Below are positions 36,147 to 49,025 of a stretch of DNA of 64,000 nucleotides, piece by piece. Numbering within the stretch: the first letter of the stretch is position 1; each line of letters starts with the position of its first letter. The position numbers and the translations under genes were made by a program. Source of the stretch: Saturnia japonica (Eukaryota > Arthropoda > Insecta > Lepidoptera > Saturniidae); NCBI GenBank assembly GCA_033032175.1, contig CM065304.1, forward strand, positions 5,270,001 through 5,334,000. The letters are read 5' to 3'. Under the pieces are notes generated by a model. It saw only the letters and a list, made by a program, of their open reading frames with translations, did no database searches and was not told the DNA's origin.

Positions 36147-39100
36147 CTGGGGTTTCTCGGCGTGTCCGCTGACTTTAATGTTATATTCACTGTTTCGTTC
36201 AGCTCGAAGCTTTATATATATATATATATATAGGCGCCTTAACACTACGTTTGGCTCATCCCACAGCGCCAGTTCTAATAATTAATATATATATATATAT
36301 ATATATATTATTATTATTTCAAATATTACAATAATAAAACTAATAGCATACTATAAACTAAGTGAGCACTTTATATCTAAATATGTATATCGCTGGGGTT
36401 CGTCGGCGTGTCCGCTGACGTTAATGTTGTATTCACTGTTTCGTTCAGCTCGAAGCTTTATATATATATATAGGCGCCTTAACACTACGTTTGGTTCATC
36501 CCACAGCGCCAGTTCTAATAATTAATATATATATATATTATTATTTCAAATATTACAATAATACAACTAATAGCATACTAAAAACTAAGTGAGCAATTTA
36601 TCTAAATATGTATATCGCTGGGGTTCGTCGGCGTGTCCGCTGACGTTAATGTTGTATTCACTGTTTCGTTCAGCTCGAAGCTTTATATATATATATAGGC
36701 GCCTTAACACTACGTTTGGTTCATCCCACAGCGCCAGTTCTAATAATTAATATATATATATTATTATTTCAAATATTACAATAATACAACTAATAGCATA
36801 CTAAAAACTAAGTGAGCAATTTATCTAAATATGTATATCGCTGGGGTTCGTCGGCGTGTCCGCTGACGTTAATGTTGTATTCACTGTTTCGTTCAGCTCG
36901 AAGCTTTTATATATATATAGGCGCCTTAACACTACGTTTGGTTCATCCCACAGCGCCAGTTCTAATAATTAATATATATATATTATTATTTCAAATATTA
37001 CAATAATAAGTCTAATAGCACACTAAAAACTAAGTGAGCACTTTATCTAAATATGTATATCGCTGGGGTTTCTCGGCGTGTCCGCTGATTTTAATGTTAT
37101 ATTCACTGTTTCGTTCAGCTCGAAGCTTTATATATATATATTATAGGCGCCTTAACACTACGTTTGGCTCATCCCACAGCGCCAGTTCTAATAATTAATA
37201 TATATATATATATTATTATTATTTCAAATATTACAATAATAAAACTAATAGCATACAAAAAACTAAGTGAGCACTTTATATCTAAATATGTATATCGCTA
37301 GGGTTCCTCGTCGTGTCCGCTGACGTTAATGTTGTATTCACTGTTTCGTTCAGCTCGAAGCTTTATATATATATATATAGGAGTCTTAACACTACGTTTG
37401 GTTCATCCCACAGCGCCAGTTCTAATAATTAATATATATATATATTATATATATATTATTTTTATTTCAAATATTACAATAATAAAACTAATAGCATACT
37501 AAAAACTAAGTGAGCACTTTATATCTAAATATGTATATCGCTGGGGTTCCTCGGCGTGTCCGCTGACGTTAATGTTGTATTCACTGTTTCGTTCAGCTCG
37601 AAGCTTTATATATATATATAGGAGCCTTAACACTACGTTTGGTTCATGCCACAGCGCCAGTTCTAATAATTAAATATATATATATATATATATATATATT
37701 ATTATTATTATTATTTCAAATATTACAATAATAAAACTAATAGCATACTAAAAACTAAGTGAGCACTTTATCTAAATATGTATATCGTTGGGGTTCCTCG
37801 GCGTGTCCGCTGACGTTAATGTTATATTCACTGTTTCGTTCAGCTCGAAGCTTTATATATATATATATAATATAATATATATATATAGGCCCTTAACACT
37901 ACGTTTGGTTCATGCCACAGCGCCAGTTCTAATAATTAATATATATATATTATTATTTCAAATATTACAATAATAAGTCTAATAGCACACTAAAAACTAA
38001 GTGAGCACTTTATCTAAATATGTATATCGCTGGGGTTTCTCGGCGTGTCCGCTGACTTTAATGTTATATTCACTGTTTCGTTCAGCTCGAAGCTTTATAT
38101 ATATATATATATAGGCGCCTTAACACTACGTTTGGCTCATCCCACAGCGCCAGTTCTAATAATTAATATATATATATATATATATATATTATTATTATTT
38201 CAAATATTACAATAATAAAACTAATAGCATACTAAAAACTAAGTGAGCACTTTATATCTAAATATGTATATCGCTGGGGTTCGTCGGCGTGTCCGCTGAC
38301 GTTAATGTTGTATTCACTGTTTCGTTCAGCTCGAAGCTTTATATATATATATAGGCGCCTTAACACTACGTTTGGTTCATCCCACAGCGCCAGTTTAATA
38401 ATTAATATATATATATATATATATTATTATTATTTCAAATATTACAATAATAAAACTAATAGCATACTAAAAACTAAGTGAGCACTTTATATCTAAATAT
38501 GTATATCGCTGGGGTTCGTAGGCGTGTCCGCTGACGTTAATGTTGTATTCACTGTTTCGTTCAGCTCGAAGCTTTATATATATATATAGGCGCCTTAACA
38601 CTACGTTTGGTTCATCCCACAGCGCCAGTTCTAATAATTAATATATATATATATTATTATTTCAAATATTACAATAATACAACTAATAGCATACTAAAAA
38701 CTAAGTGAGCAATTTATCTAAATATGTATATCGCTGGGGTTCGTCGGCGTGTCCGCTGACGTTAATGTTGTATTCACTGTTTCGTTCAGCTCGAAGCTTT
38801 ATATATATATATAGGCGCCTTAACACTACGTTTGGTTCATCCCACAGCGCCAGTTCTAATAATTAATATATATATATTATTATTTCAAATATTACAATAA
38901 TAAAACTAATAGCATACTAAAAACTAAGTGAGCAATTTATCTAAATATGTATATCGCTGGGGTTCGTCGGCGTGTCCGCTGACGTTAATGTTGTATTCAC
39001 TGTTTCGTTCAGCTCGAAGCTTTATATATATATATAGGCGCCTTAACACTACGTTTGGCTCATCCCACAGCGCCAGTTCTAATAATTAATATATATATAT

Positions 39101-39562
39101 ATATTATTATTATTTCAAATATTACAATAATAAAACTAATAGCATACTAAAAACTAAGTGAGCACTTTATATCTAAATATGTATATCGCTAGGGTTCCTC
39201 GTCGTGTCCGCTGACGTTAATGTTGTATTCACTGTTTCGTTCAGCTCGAAGCTTTATATATATATATATAGGAGTCTTAACACTACGTTTGGTTCATCCC
39301 ACAGCGCCAGTTCTAATAATTAATATATATATATATATATATATATATTATTTTTATTTCAAATATTACAATAATAAAACTAATAGCATACTAAAAACTA
39401 AGTGAGCACTTTATATCTAAATATGTATATCGCTGGGGTTCCTCGGCGTGTCCGCTGACGTTAATGTTGTATTCACTGTTTCGTTCAGCTCGAAGCTTTA
39501 TATATATATATAGGAGCCTTAACACTACGTTTGGTTCATGCCACAGCGCCAGTTCTAATAAT

Positions 39563-39603
<41 letters not shown>

Positions 39604-39835
39604 ATTATTATTATTTCAAATATTACAATAATAAAACTAATAGCATACTAAAAACTAAGTGAGCACTTTATCTAAATATGTATATCGCTGGGGTTCCTCG
39701 GCGTGTCCGCTGACTTTAATGTTATATGCACTGTTTCGTTCAGCTCGAAGCTTTATATATATATATAGGCGCCTTAACACTACGTTTGGCTCATCCCACA
39801 GCGCCAGTTCTAATAATTAGTATATATATATATAT

Positions 39836-39866
<31 letters not shown>

Positions 39867-39930
39867 TATTATTATTTCAAATATTACAATAATAAAACTA
39901 ATAGCATACTAAAAACTAAGTGAGCACTTT
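36147..39930 (+). repeat. Higher-order repeat within the satellite, ~1.89 kb period
   Basis: Variant marks recur together. CGCTAGGGTTCCTCGTCG with GGAGTCTTAAC occurs at 37296 and 39187; TTCATGCCACAG at 37647 and 39537; the TTTCTCGG/GACTTTAATG unit at 36147 and 38027. Spacing is 1880-1891 bp, or eight units. Confidence 0.7.
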
Positions 39931-42754
39931 ATCTAAATATGTATATCGCTGGGGTTCCTCGGCGTGTCCGCTGACTTAATGTTATATGCACTGTTTCGTT
40001 CAGCTCGAAGCTTTTATATATATATATAGGCGCCTTAACACTACGTTTGGCTCATCCCACAGCGCCAGTTCTAATAATTAGTATATATATATATTATATA
40101 TATATATATATATATATTATATTTATATATATTATTATTATTTCAAATATTACAATAATAAAACTAATAGCATACTAAAAACTAGGTGAGCACTTTATAT
40201 CTAAATATGTATATCGCTGGGGTTCCTCGGCGTGTCCGCTGACGTTAATGTTGTATTCACTGTTTCGTTCAGCTCGAAGCTTTATATATATATATATATA
40301 GGAGCCTTAACACTACGTTTGGTTCATCCCACAGCGCAAGTTCTAATATTTAATAAATATATATATATATTATTATTATTATTATTTCAAATATTACAAT
40401 AATAAAACGAATAGCATACTAAAAACTAAGTGAGCATTTTTTATCTAAATATGTATATCGCTGGGGTTCCTCGGCGTGTCCGCTGACTTTAATGTTATAT
40501 GCACTGTTTCGTTCAGCTCGAAGCTTTATATATATATATATAGGCGCCTTAACACTACGTTTGGCTCATCCCACAGCGCCAGTTCTAATAATTAGTATAT
40601 ATATATATATATATAATATATTATTATTATTATTTCAAATATTACAATAATAAAACTAATAGCATACTAAAAACTAAGTGAGCACTTTATATCTAAATAT
40701 GTATATCGCTGGGGTTCCTCGGCGTGCCCGCTGACGTTAATGTTGTATTCACTGTTTCGTTAAGCTCGAAGCTTTATATATATATAATATATAGGCGCCT
40801 TAACACTACGTTTGGTTCATCCCACAGCGCCAGTTCTAATAATTAATATATATATATATATATATATATATTATTATTATTTCAAATATTACAATAATAC
40901 AACTAATAGCATACTAAAAACTAAGTGAGCACTTTATATCTAAATATGTATATCGCTGGGGTTCGTCGGCGTGTCCGCTGACGTTAATGTTGTATTCACT
41001 GTTTCGTTAAGCTCGAAGCTTTATATATATATATATATAGGCGCCTTAACACTACGTTTGGTTCATCCCACAGCGCCAGTTCTAATAATTAATATATATA
41101 TATATATATATTATTATTATTTCAAATATTACAATAATAAAACTAATAGCATACTAAAAACTAAGTGAGCACTTTATATCTAAATATGTATATCGCTGGG
41201 GTTCGTCGGCGTGTCCGCTGACGTTAATGTTGTATTCACTGTTTCGTTCAGCTCGAAGCTTTATATATATATATATATATATAGGCGCCTTAACACTACG
41301 TTTGGTTCATCCCACAGCGCCAGTTCTAATAATTAATATATATATATATATATATATTATTATTTCAAATATTACAATAATAAAACTAATAGCATACTAA
41401 AAACTAAGTGAGCACTTTATATCTAAATATGTATATCGCTGGGGTTCGTCGGCGTGTCCGCTGACGTTAATGTTGTATTCACTGTTTCGTTCAGCTCGAA
41501 GCTTTATATATATATATATATATATAGGCGCCTTAACACTACGTTTGGTTCATCCCACAGCGCCAGTTCTAATAATTAATATATATATATTATTATTTCA
41601 AATATTACAATAATACAAGTAATAGCATACTAAAAACGAAGTGAGCAATTTATCTAAATATGTATATCGCTGGGGTTCGTCGGCGTGTCCGCTGACGTTA
41701 ATGTTGTATTCACTGTTTCGTTAAGCTCGAAGCTTTATATATATATATTATAGGCGCCTTAACACTACGTTTGGTTCATCCCACAGCGCCAGTTCTAATA
41801 ATTAATATATATATATTATTATTTCAAATATTACAATAATACAAGTAATAGCATACTAAAAACGAAGTGAGCAATTTATCTAAATATGTATATCGCTGGG
41901 GTTCGTCGGCGTGTCCGCTGACGTTAATGTTGTATTCACTGTTTCGTTAAGCTCGAAGCTTTATATATATATATATATAGGCGCCTTAACACTACGTTTG
42001 GTTCATCCCACAGCGCCAGTTCTAATAATTAATATATATATATATATAATATATATAATATATTATTATTATTATTATTTCAAATATTACAATAATAAAA
42101 CTAATAGCATACTAAAAACTAAGTGAGCACTTTATATCTAAATATGTATATCGCTGGGGTTCGTCGGCGTGTCCGCTGACGTTAATGTTGTATTCACTGT
42201 TTCGTTCAGCTCGAAGCTTTATATATATATATATATAGGAGCCTTAACACTACGTTTGGTTCATCCCACAGCGCAAGTTCTAATATTTAATAAATAATAT
42301 ATTTTTATTATTATTATTTCAAATATTACAATAATAAAACGAATAGCATACTAAAAACTAAGTGAGCATTTTTTATCTAAATATGTATATCGCTGGGGTT
42401 CGTCGGCGTGTCCGCTGACGTTAATGTTGTATTCACTGTTTCGTTAAGCTCGAAGCTTTAATATATATATATATATAGGCGCCTTAACACTACGTTTGGT
42501 TCATCCCACAGCGCCAGTTCTAATAATTAATATATATATATTATTATTTCAAATATTACAATAATACAAGTAATAGCATACTAAAAACGAAGTGAGCAAT
42601 TTATCTAAATATGTATATCGCTGGGGTTCGTCGGCGTGTCCGCTGACGTTAATGTTGTATTCACTGTTTCGTTAAGCTCGAAGCTTTATATATATATATA
42701 TATATAGGCGCCTTAACACTACGTTTGGTTCATCCCACAGCGCCAGTTCTAATA

Positions 42755-42790
<36 letters not shown>

Positions 42791-44014
42791 ATTATTATTA
42801 TTTCAAATATTACAATAATAAAACTAATAGCATACTAAAAACTAAGTGAGCACTTTATATCTAAATATGTATATCGCTGGGGTTCGTCGGCGTGTCCGCT
42901 GACGTTAATGTTGTATTCACTGTTTCGTTCAGCTCGAAGCTTTATATATATATATATATAGGAGCCTTAACACTACGTTTGGTTCATCCCACAGCGCAAG
43001 TTCTAATATTTAATAAATATATATATTATTATTATTATTATTTCAAATATTACAATAATAAAACGAATAGCATACTAAAAACTAAGTGAGCATTTTTTAT
43101 CTAAATATGTATATCGCTGGGGTTCCTCGGCGTGTCCGCTGACTTTAATGTTATATTCACTGTTTCGTTCAGCTCGAAGCTTTATATATATATATATAGG
43201 CGCCTTAACACTACGTTTGGCTCATCCCACAGCGCCAGTTCTAATAATTAATATATATATATATATATTATTATATATATATAATATATATATATATATT
43301 ATTATTATTATTTCAAATATTACAATAATAAAACTAATAGCATACTAAAAACTAAGTGAGCACTTTATATCTAAATATGTATATCGCTGGGGTTCCTCGG
43401 CGTGCCCGCTGACGTTAATGTTGTATTCACTGTTTCGTTAAGCTCGAAGCTTTATATTATATATATATTATATATATATAGGCGCCTTAACACTACGTTT
43501 GGTTCATCCCACAGCGCCAGTTCTAATAATTTAATATATATATATATTATTAAATTTTATTTCAAATATTACAATAATAAAACTAATAGCATACTAAAAA
43601 CTAAGTGAGCACTTTATATCTAAATATGTATATCGCTGGGGTTCCTCGGCGTGTCCGCTGACGTTAATGTTGTATTCACTGTTTCGTTCAGCTCGAAGCT
43701 TTATATATATATATATATAGGAGCCTTAACACTACGTTTGGTTCATCCCACAGCGCAAGTTCTAATATTTAATAAATATATATATATATTATTATTATTA
43801 TTATTTCAAATATTACAATAATAAAACGAATAGCATACTAAAAACTAAGTGAGCATTTTTTATCTAAATATGTATATCGCTGGGGTTCCTCGGCGTGTCC
43901 GCTGACTTTAATGTTATATGCACTGTTTCGTTCAGCTCGAAGCTTTATATATATATATATAGGCGCCTTAACACTACGTTTGGCTCATCCCACAGCGCCA
44001 GTTCTAATAATTAG

Positions 44015-44052
<38 letters not shown>

Positions 44053-45929
44053 ATAATATTATTATTATTATTTCAAATATTACAATAATAAAACTAATAG
44101 CATACTAAAAACTAAGTGAGCACTTTATATCTAAATATGTATATCGCTGGGGTTCCTCGGCGTGCCCGCTGACGTTAATGTTGTATTCACTGTTTCGTTA
44201 AGCTCGAAGCTTTATATATATATATATATATAGGCGCCTTAACACTACGTTTGGTTCATCCCACAGCGCCAGTTCTAAGTAATTAATATATATATATATA
44301 CAATAATATGATAATATATATATTTAAATATAAATATATATATTAGAGATCTAGTTACTATATCAAATATTACTATATATATACAAGCTACGATAGCGAT
44401 ACATAATACAACTAAGTAGACAGCAGACTTATATATCTAAATATGTATATCGCTGGGGTTCGTCGGCGTGTCCGCTGACGTTAATGTTGTATTCACTGTT
44501 TCGTTAAGCTCGAAGCTTTATATATATATATATATAGGCGCCTTAACACTACGTTTGGTTCATCCCACAGCGCCAGTTCTAATAATTAATATATATATAT
44601 ATATATTATTATTATTTCAAATATTACAATAATAAAACTAATAGCATACTAAAAACTAAGTGAGCACTTTATATCTAAATATGTATATCGCTGGGGTTCG
44701 TCGGCGTGTCCGCTGACGTTAATGTTGTATTCACTGTTTCGTTCAGCTCGAAGCTTTATATATATATATATATATATAGGCGCCTTAACACTACGTTTGG
44801 TTCATCCCACAGCGCCAGTTCTAATAATAATATATATATATATATATATTATTATTATTTCAAATATTACAATAATAAAACTAATAGCATACTAAAACTA
44901 AGTGAGCACTTTATATCTAAATATGTATATCGCTGGGGTTCGTCGGCGTGTCCGCTGACGTTAATGTTGTATTCACTGTTTCGTTCAGCTCGAAGCTTTA
45001 TATATATAGGCGCCTTAACACTACGTTTGGTTCATCCCACAGCGCCAGTTCTAATAATTAATATATATATATATATAATATTATTATTATTTCAAATATT
45101 ACAATAATAAAACTAATAGCATACTAAAAACTAAGTGAGCACTTTATATCTAAATATGTATATCGCTGGGGTTCGTCGGCGTGTCCGCTGACGTTAATGT
45201 TGTATTCACTGTTTCGTTCAGCTCGAAGCTTTATAATATAATATATAAAATATAATATAGGCGCCTTAACACTACGTTTGGTTCATCCCACAGCGCCAGT
45301 TCTAATAATTAATATATATAATAATATTATTATTTCAAATATTACAATAATAAATAATAGCATACTAAAAACGAAGTGAGCATTTATCTAAATATGTATA
45401 TCGCTGAACGAAACAGTGAATACAACTTAACGTCAGCGTGTCACGCCTGAGGAACGCATTACATGTTAGTAATTCACTAGTTTGTTAGTCGATAGTTTAT
45501 ATGATATATAATATATATATATATAATAAAGCTATAACGAAACATAACACAATTATAGCGACGCCGAACACATAACGTTTAGATATCAGTCCACTAGTTT
45601 AGTTGCTATATATTATTAATATATATAATTATATATATATATTATTATTTCAAATATTACAATAATAAATCTAATAGCATACTAAAACTAAGTGAGCACT
45701 TTATATCTAACTATGTATATCGCTGGGGTTCCTCGGCGTGTCCGCTGACGTTAATGTTGTATTCACTTTTTCGTTCAGCTCGAAGCTATTATATATATAT
45801 ATATATAGGCGCCTTAACACTACGTTTGGTTCATCCCACAGCGCCAGTTTAATAGTAATAATATATATATAATATTCATATTACAATAATACAACTGATA
45901 GCATACTAAAAACTAAGTGAGCACTTTAA

Positions 45930-47016
45930 TACTATAAATATATAATGTATTGAAGCGATGAACCAAAGTAGTGTTAATGTGCCTATATATTTATATGTAT
46001 ATATATATATATATATAAGCTACGAGCTGAACGAAACATGTGAACTACAACGTTTAAGCGTTCAGCCGGACACGCCAGTTTAGGTAACCAGCGATATATC
46101 AATATATTAGATAATAAACGATGCTACTAAACTTAGTGAGCACTTTAGTATGCTATTAGTTATTATTATTGTAGATAGTTTGAAACTAATAATAATAATA
46201 TTATATATATAAAGCTTCGAGCTGAACGAAACATGAAACAACTTAACGTCAGCGGATACGCCGAGGAACCCCAGCGATATACATATTTAGATATAAAGTG
46301 CTCACTTAGTTTTTAGTATGCTATTAGTTTTATTATTGTAATATATTGAAATAATAATAATATTATATATATATAATATATAATATATATATATATTATA
46401 TATATTATATTATTAATATAGAAGGATGAACCAAACGTAGTGTTAAGGCGCCTATATATATATATATATATAAAGCTACGAGCTGAACGAAACAGTGAAT
46501 ACAACTTTAACGTCAGCGGACACGCCGAGGAACCCCAGCGATCTACAAATTTAGATAAAGTGCTCACTTAGTTTTTAGTATGCTATTAGTTTTATTATTG
46601 TAATATTTGAAATAATAATAATATATATATATATAAAAGCTTCGAGCTGAACGAAACAATGAACACAACATTAACGTCAGCGGATACGCCGAGGAACCCC
46701 AGCGATATACATATTTAGATATAAAGTGCTCACTTAGTTTTTAGTATGCTATTAGTTTTATTATTGTAATATTTGAAATAATAATAAATTATATATATAA
46801 TATATATATTAATTATTAGAAGGATGAACCAAACGTAGTGTTAAGGCGCCTATATATATATATATATATAAAGCTACGAGCTGAACGAAACAGTGAATAC
46901 AACTTTAACGTCAGCGGACACGCCGAGGAACCCCAGCGATCTACAAATTTAGATAAAGTGCTCACTTAGTTTTTAGTATGCTATTAGTTTTATTATTGTA
47001 ATATTTGAAATAATAA

Positions 47017-47056
<40 letters not shown>

Positions 47057-47944
47057 ATTATTAGAAGGATGAACCAAACGTAGTGTTAAGGCGCCTATAT
47101 ATATATATATATATAAAGCTACGAGCTGAACGAAACAGTGAATACAACTTTAACGTCAGCGGACACGCCGAGGAACCCCAGCGATCTACAAATTTAGATA
47201 AAGTGCTCACTTAGTTTTTAGTATGCTATTAGTTTTATTATTGTAATATTTGAAATAATAATAATATATATATATATAAAGCTTCGAGCTGAACGAAACA
47301 ATGAACACAACATTAACGTCAGCGGATACGCCGAGGAACCCCAGCGATAAACATATTTAGATATAAAGTGCTCACTTAGTTTTTAGTATGCTATTAGTTT
47401 TATTATTGTAATATTTGAAATAATAATTAAATATAAATATTTATTATTTCAAATATTACAATAATACAAACTAATAGCATACTAAAACTAAGTGAGCACT
47501 TTATCTAAATATGTATATGTGGGGTTCCCCGGCGTGTCCGCTGACCGTTAATGTTGTATTCATTTTTGTTCAGCTCGAAGCTTTATATTATTATATATAT
47601 ATAGGCGCCTTAAATACGTTTTTCATTCCCACAACCGCCAGTTTATAATAATAATAATATATAATATATATTAAAATAATAAAACTGATAGCATACTAAA
47701 AACTAAGTGAGCACTTTAAATATAAATATATAATTATTAGAAGGATGAACCAAAAGTAGTGTTAAGGCGCCTATATATATATATAATATATATATAAAGC
47801 TACGAGCTGAACGAAACATTGAATACAACTTTAACGTCAGCGGACACGCCGAGGAACCCCAGCGATATACATATTTAGATATAAAGTGCTCACTTAGTTT
47901 TTAGTATGCTATTAGTTTTATTATTGTAATATTTGAAATAATAA

Positions 47945-47985
<41 letters not shown>

Positions 47986-48620
47986 ATATATATATATATA
48001 TATAATTAATTATTAGAAGGATGAACCAAACGTAGTGTTAAGGCGCCTATATATATATATATATATAAAGCTACGAGCTGAACGAAACAGTGAATACAAC
48101 TTTAACGTCAGCGGACACGCCGAGGAACCCCAGCGATCTACAAATTTAGATAAAGTGCTCACTTAGTTTTTAGTATGCTATTAGTTTTATTATTGTAATA
48201 TTTGAAAATAATAATAATATATATATATATATATAAAGCTTCGAGCTGAACGAAACAATGAACACAACATTAACGTCAGCGGATACGCCGAGGAACCCCA
48301 GCGATATACATATTTAGATATAAAGTGCTCACTTAGTTTTTAGTATGCTATTAGTTTTATTATTGTAATATTTGAAATAATAATAATATATATATATATA
48401 TTAATTATTAGAACTGACGCTGTGGGATGAGCCAAACGTAGTGTTAAGGCGCCTATATATATATATATATATAAAGCTTCGAGCTGAACGAAACAGTGAA
48501 TATAACATTAACGTCAGCGGACACGACGAGGAACCCCAACGATATACATATTTAGATAAAGTGCTCACTTAGTTTTTAGTATGCTATTAGTTTAATTATT
48601 GTAATATTTGAAATAATAAT
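45930..48620 (-). repeat. Inverted part of the satellite, two unit types
   Basis: Full units carry GATGAACCAAACGTAGTG and GGCGCC and mostly lack an 11-bp piece (TTAGAAGGATGAACC instead of the longer form). Short units lack the GGCGCC half entirely and carry GAAACAATGAACACAACATT and GCGGATACGCC. A forward island interrupts at about 47430-47700, and the array ends in forward sequence at 48640-48740. Confidence 0.85.
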
Positions 48621-48731
48621 ATATATATATATATATAGGCGCCTTATCACTACGTTTGGTTCATCCACAGCGCCAGTTCTAATAATTAATATATATATAT
48701 TATTATTATTTCAAATATTACAATAATAAAA

Positions 48732-49025
48732 CTAATAGCTATTACATTGTTTCACAGAGGTTGAGGTATTAGAGATTATTACAGTTTTTATGACATTCAC
48801 GTCGCCATGTTTCATTGCCATCTTTAGGTTGTAGTCCACAAAGTCTTTCGCCGAGGCACTCACCGCTCGGCGGATGAATCTTCCAATCGCGTTCTCGGCT
48901 ACGTCGGTATAATAGACACAGGTGTCGATGTGCCTCGAAACAGCCACGATAGCATAAGATACACTATCATGGATCTGTAGTTTTCTTCCCTTGGTCTGGA
49001 GGATCACCACCGATTTCAAGGTCAA
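48732..49025 (-). other. Unexplained 97-codon open frame at the satellite edge
   Basis: It follows the LINE end in one frame (after a stop), beginning MTLKSVVILQTKGRK and including ENAIGRFIRRAVSASAKDFV. Its last codons overlap the satellite edge. It may be the LINE C-terminus or 3' end read by chance, or captured sequence. No family recognised. Confidence 0.25.

Larger units (their letters stand above)
32920..48740. repeat. Satellite array, ~220-260 bp units with internal TA tracts, mixed orientation
   Basis: About 54 forward units (phrase GTATATCGCTGGGGTTC at 32965, 33206, 33438 and so on to 45720) and about 10 inverted units from 45930 to 48610. Each full unit has a conserved block (CTGACGTTAATGTTGTATTC, TTCAGCTCGAAGCTTTA), a variable (TA)n, a second block (GGCGCCTTAACACTACGTTT, CCCACAGCGCCAGTTCTAAT), a second variable (TA)n, and TTTCAAATATTACAATAATA. 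Length variation is almost all in the TA tracts. Open frames inside it are only readings of the repeat. Sequence at 44275-44430 and 45400-45640 is scrambled. Confidence 0.95.

Noticed and set aside
33000..46570. Many open frames of 60-130 codons with a shared 'YIYIGALTLRL' peptide, looking like a gene family
   Set aside because: They are translations of the satellite unit; the Tyr-Ile runs are the TA tracts, and frames change with TA length.
32920..48740. Hammerhead ribozyme or tRNA-like fold in the satellite unit
   Set aside because: CTGACGTT and CTGAACGAAAC are near but do not match the ribozyme core, and no A/B box pair fits.
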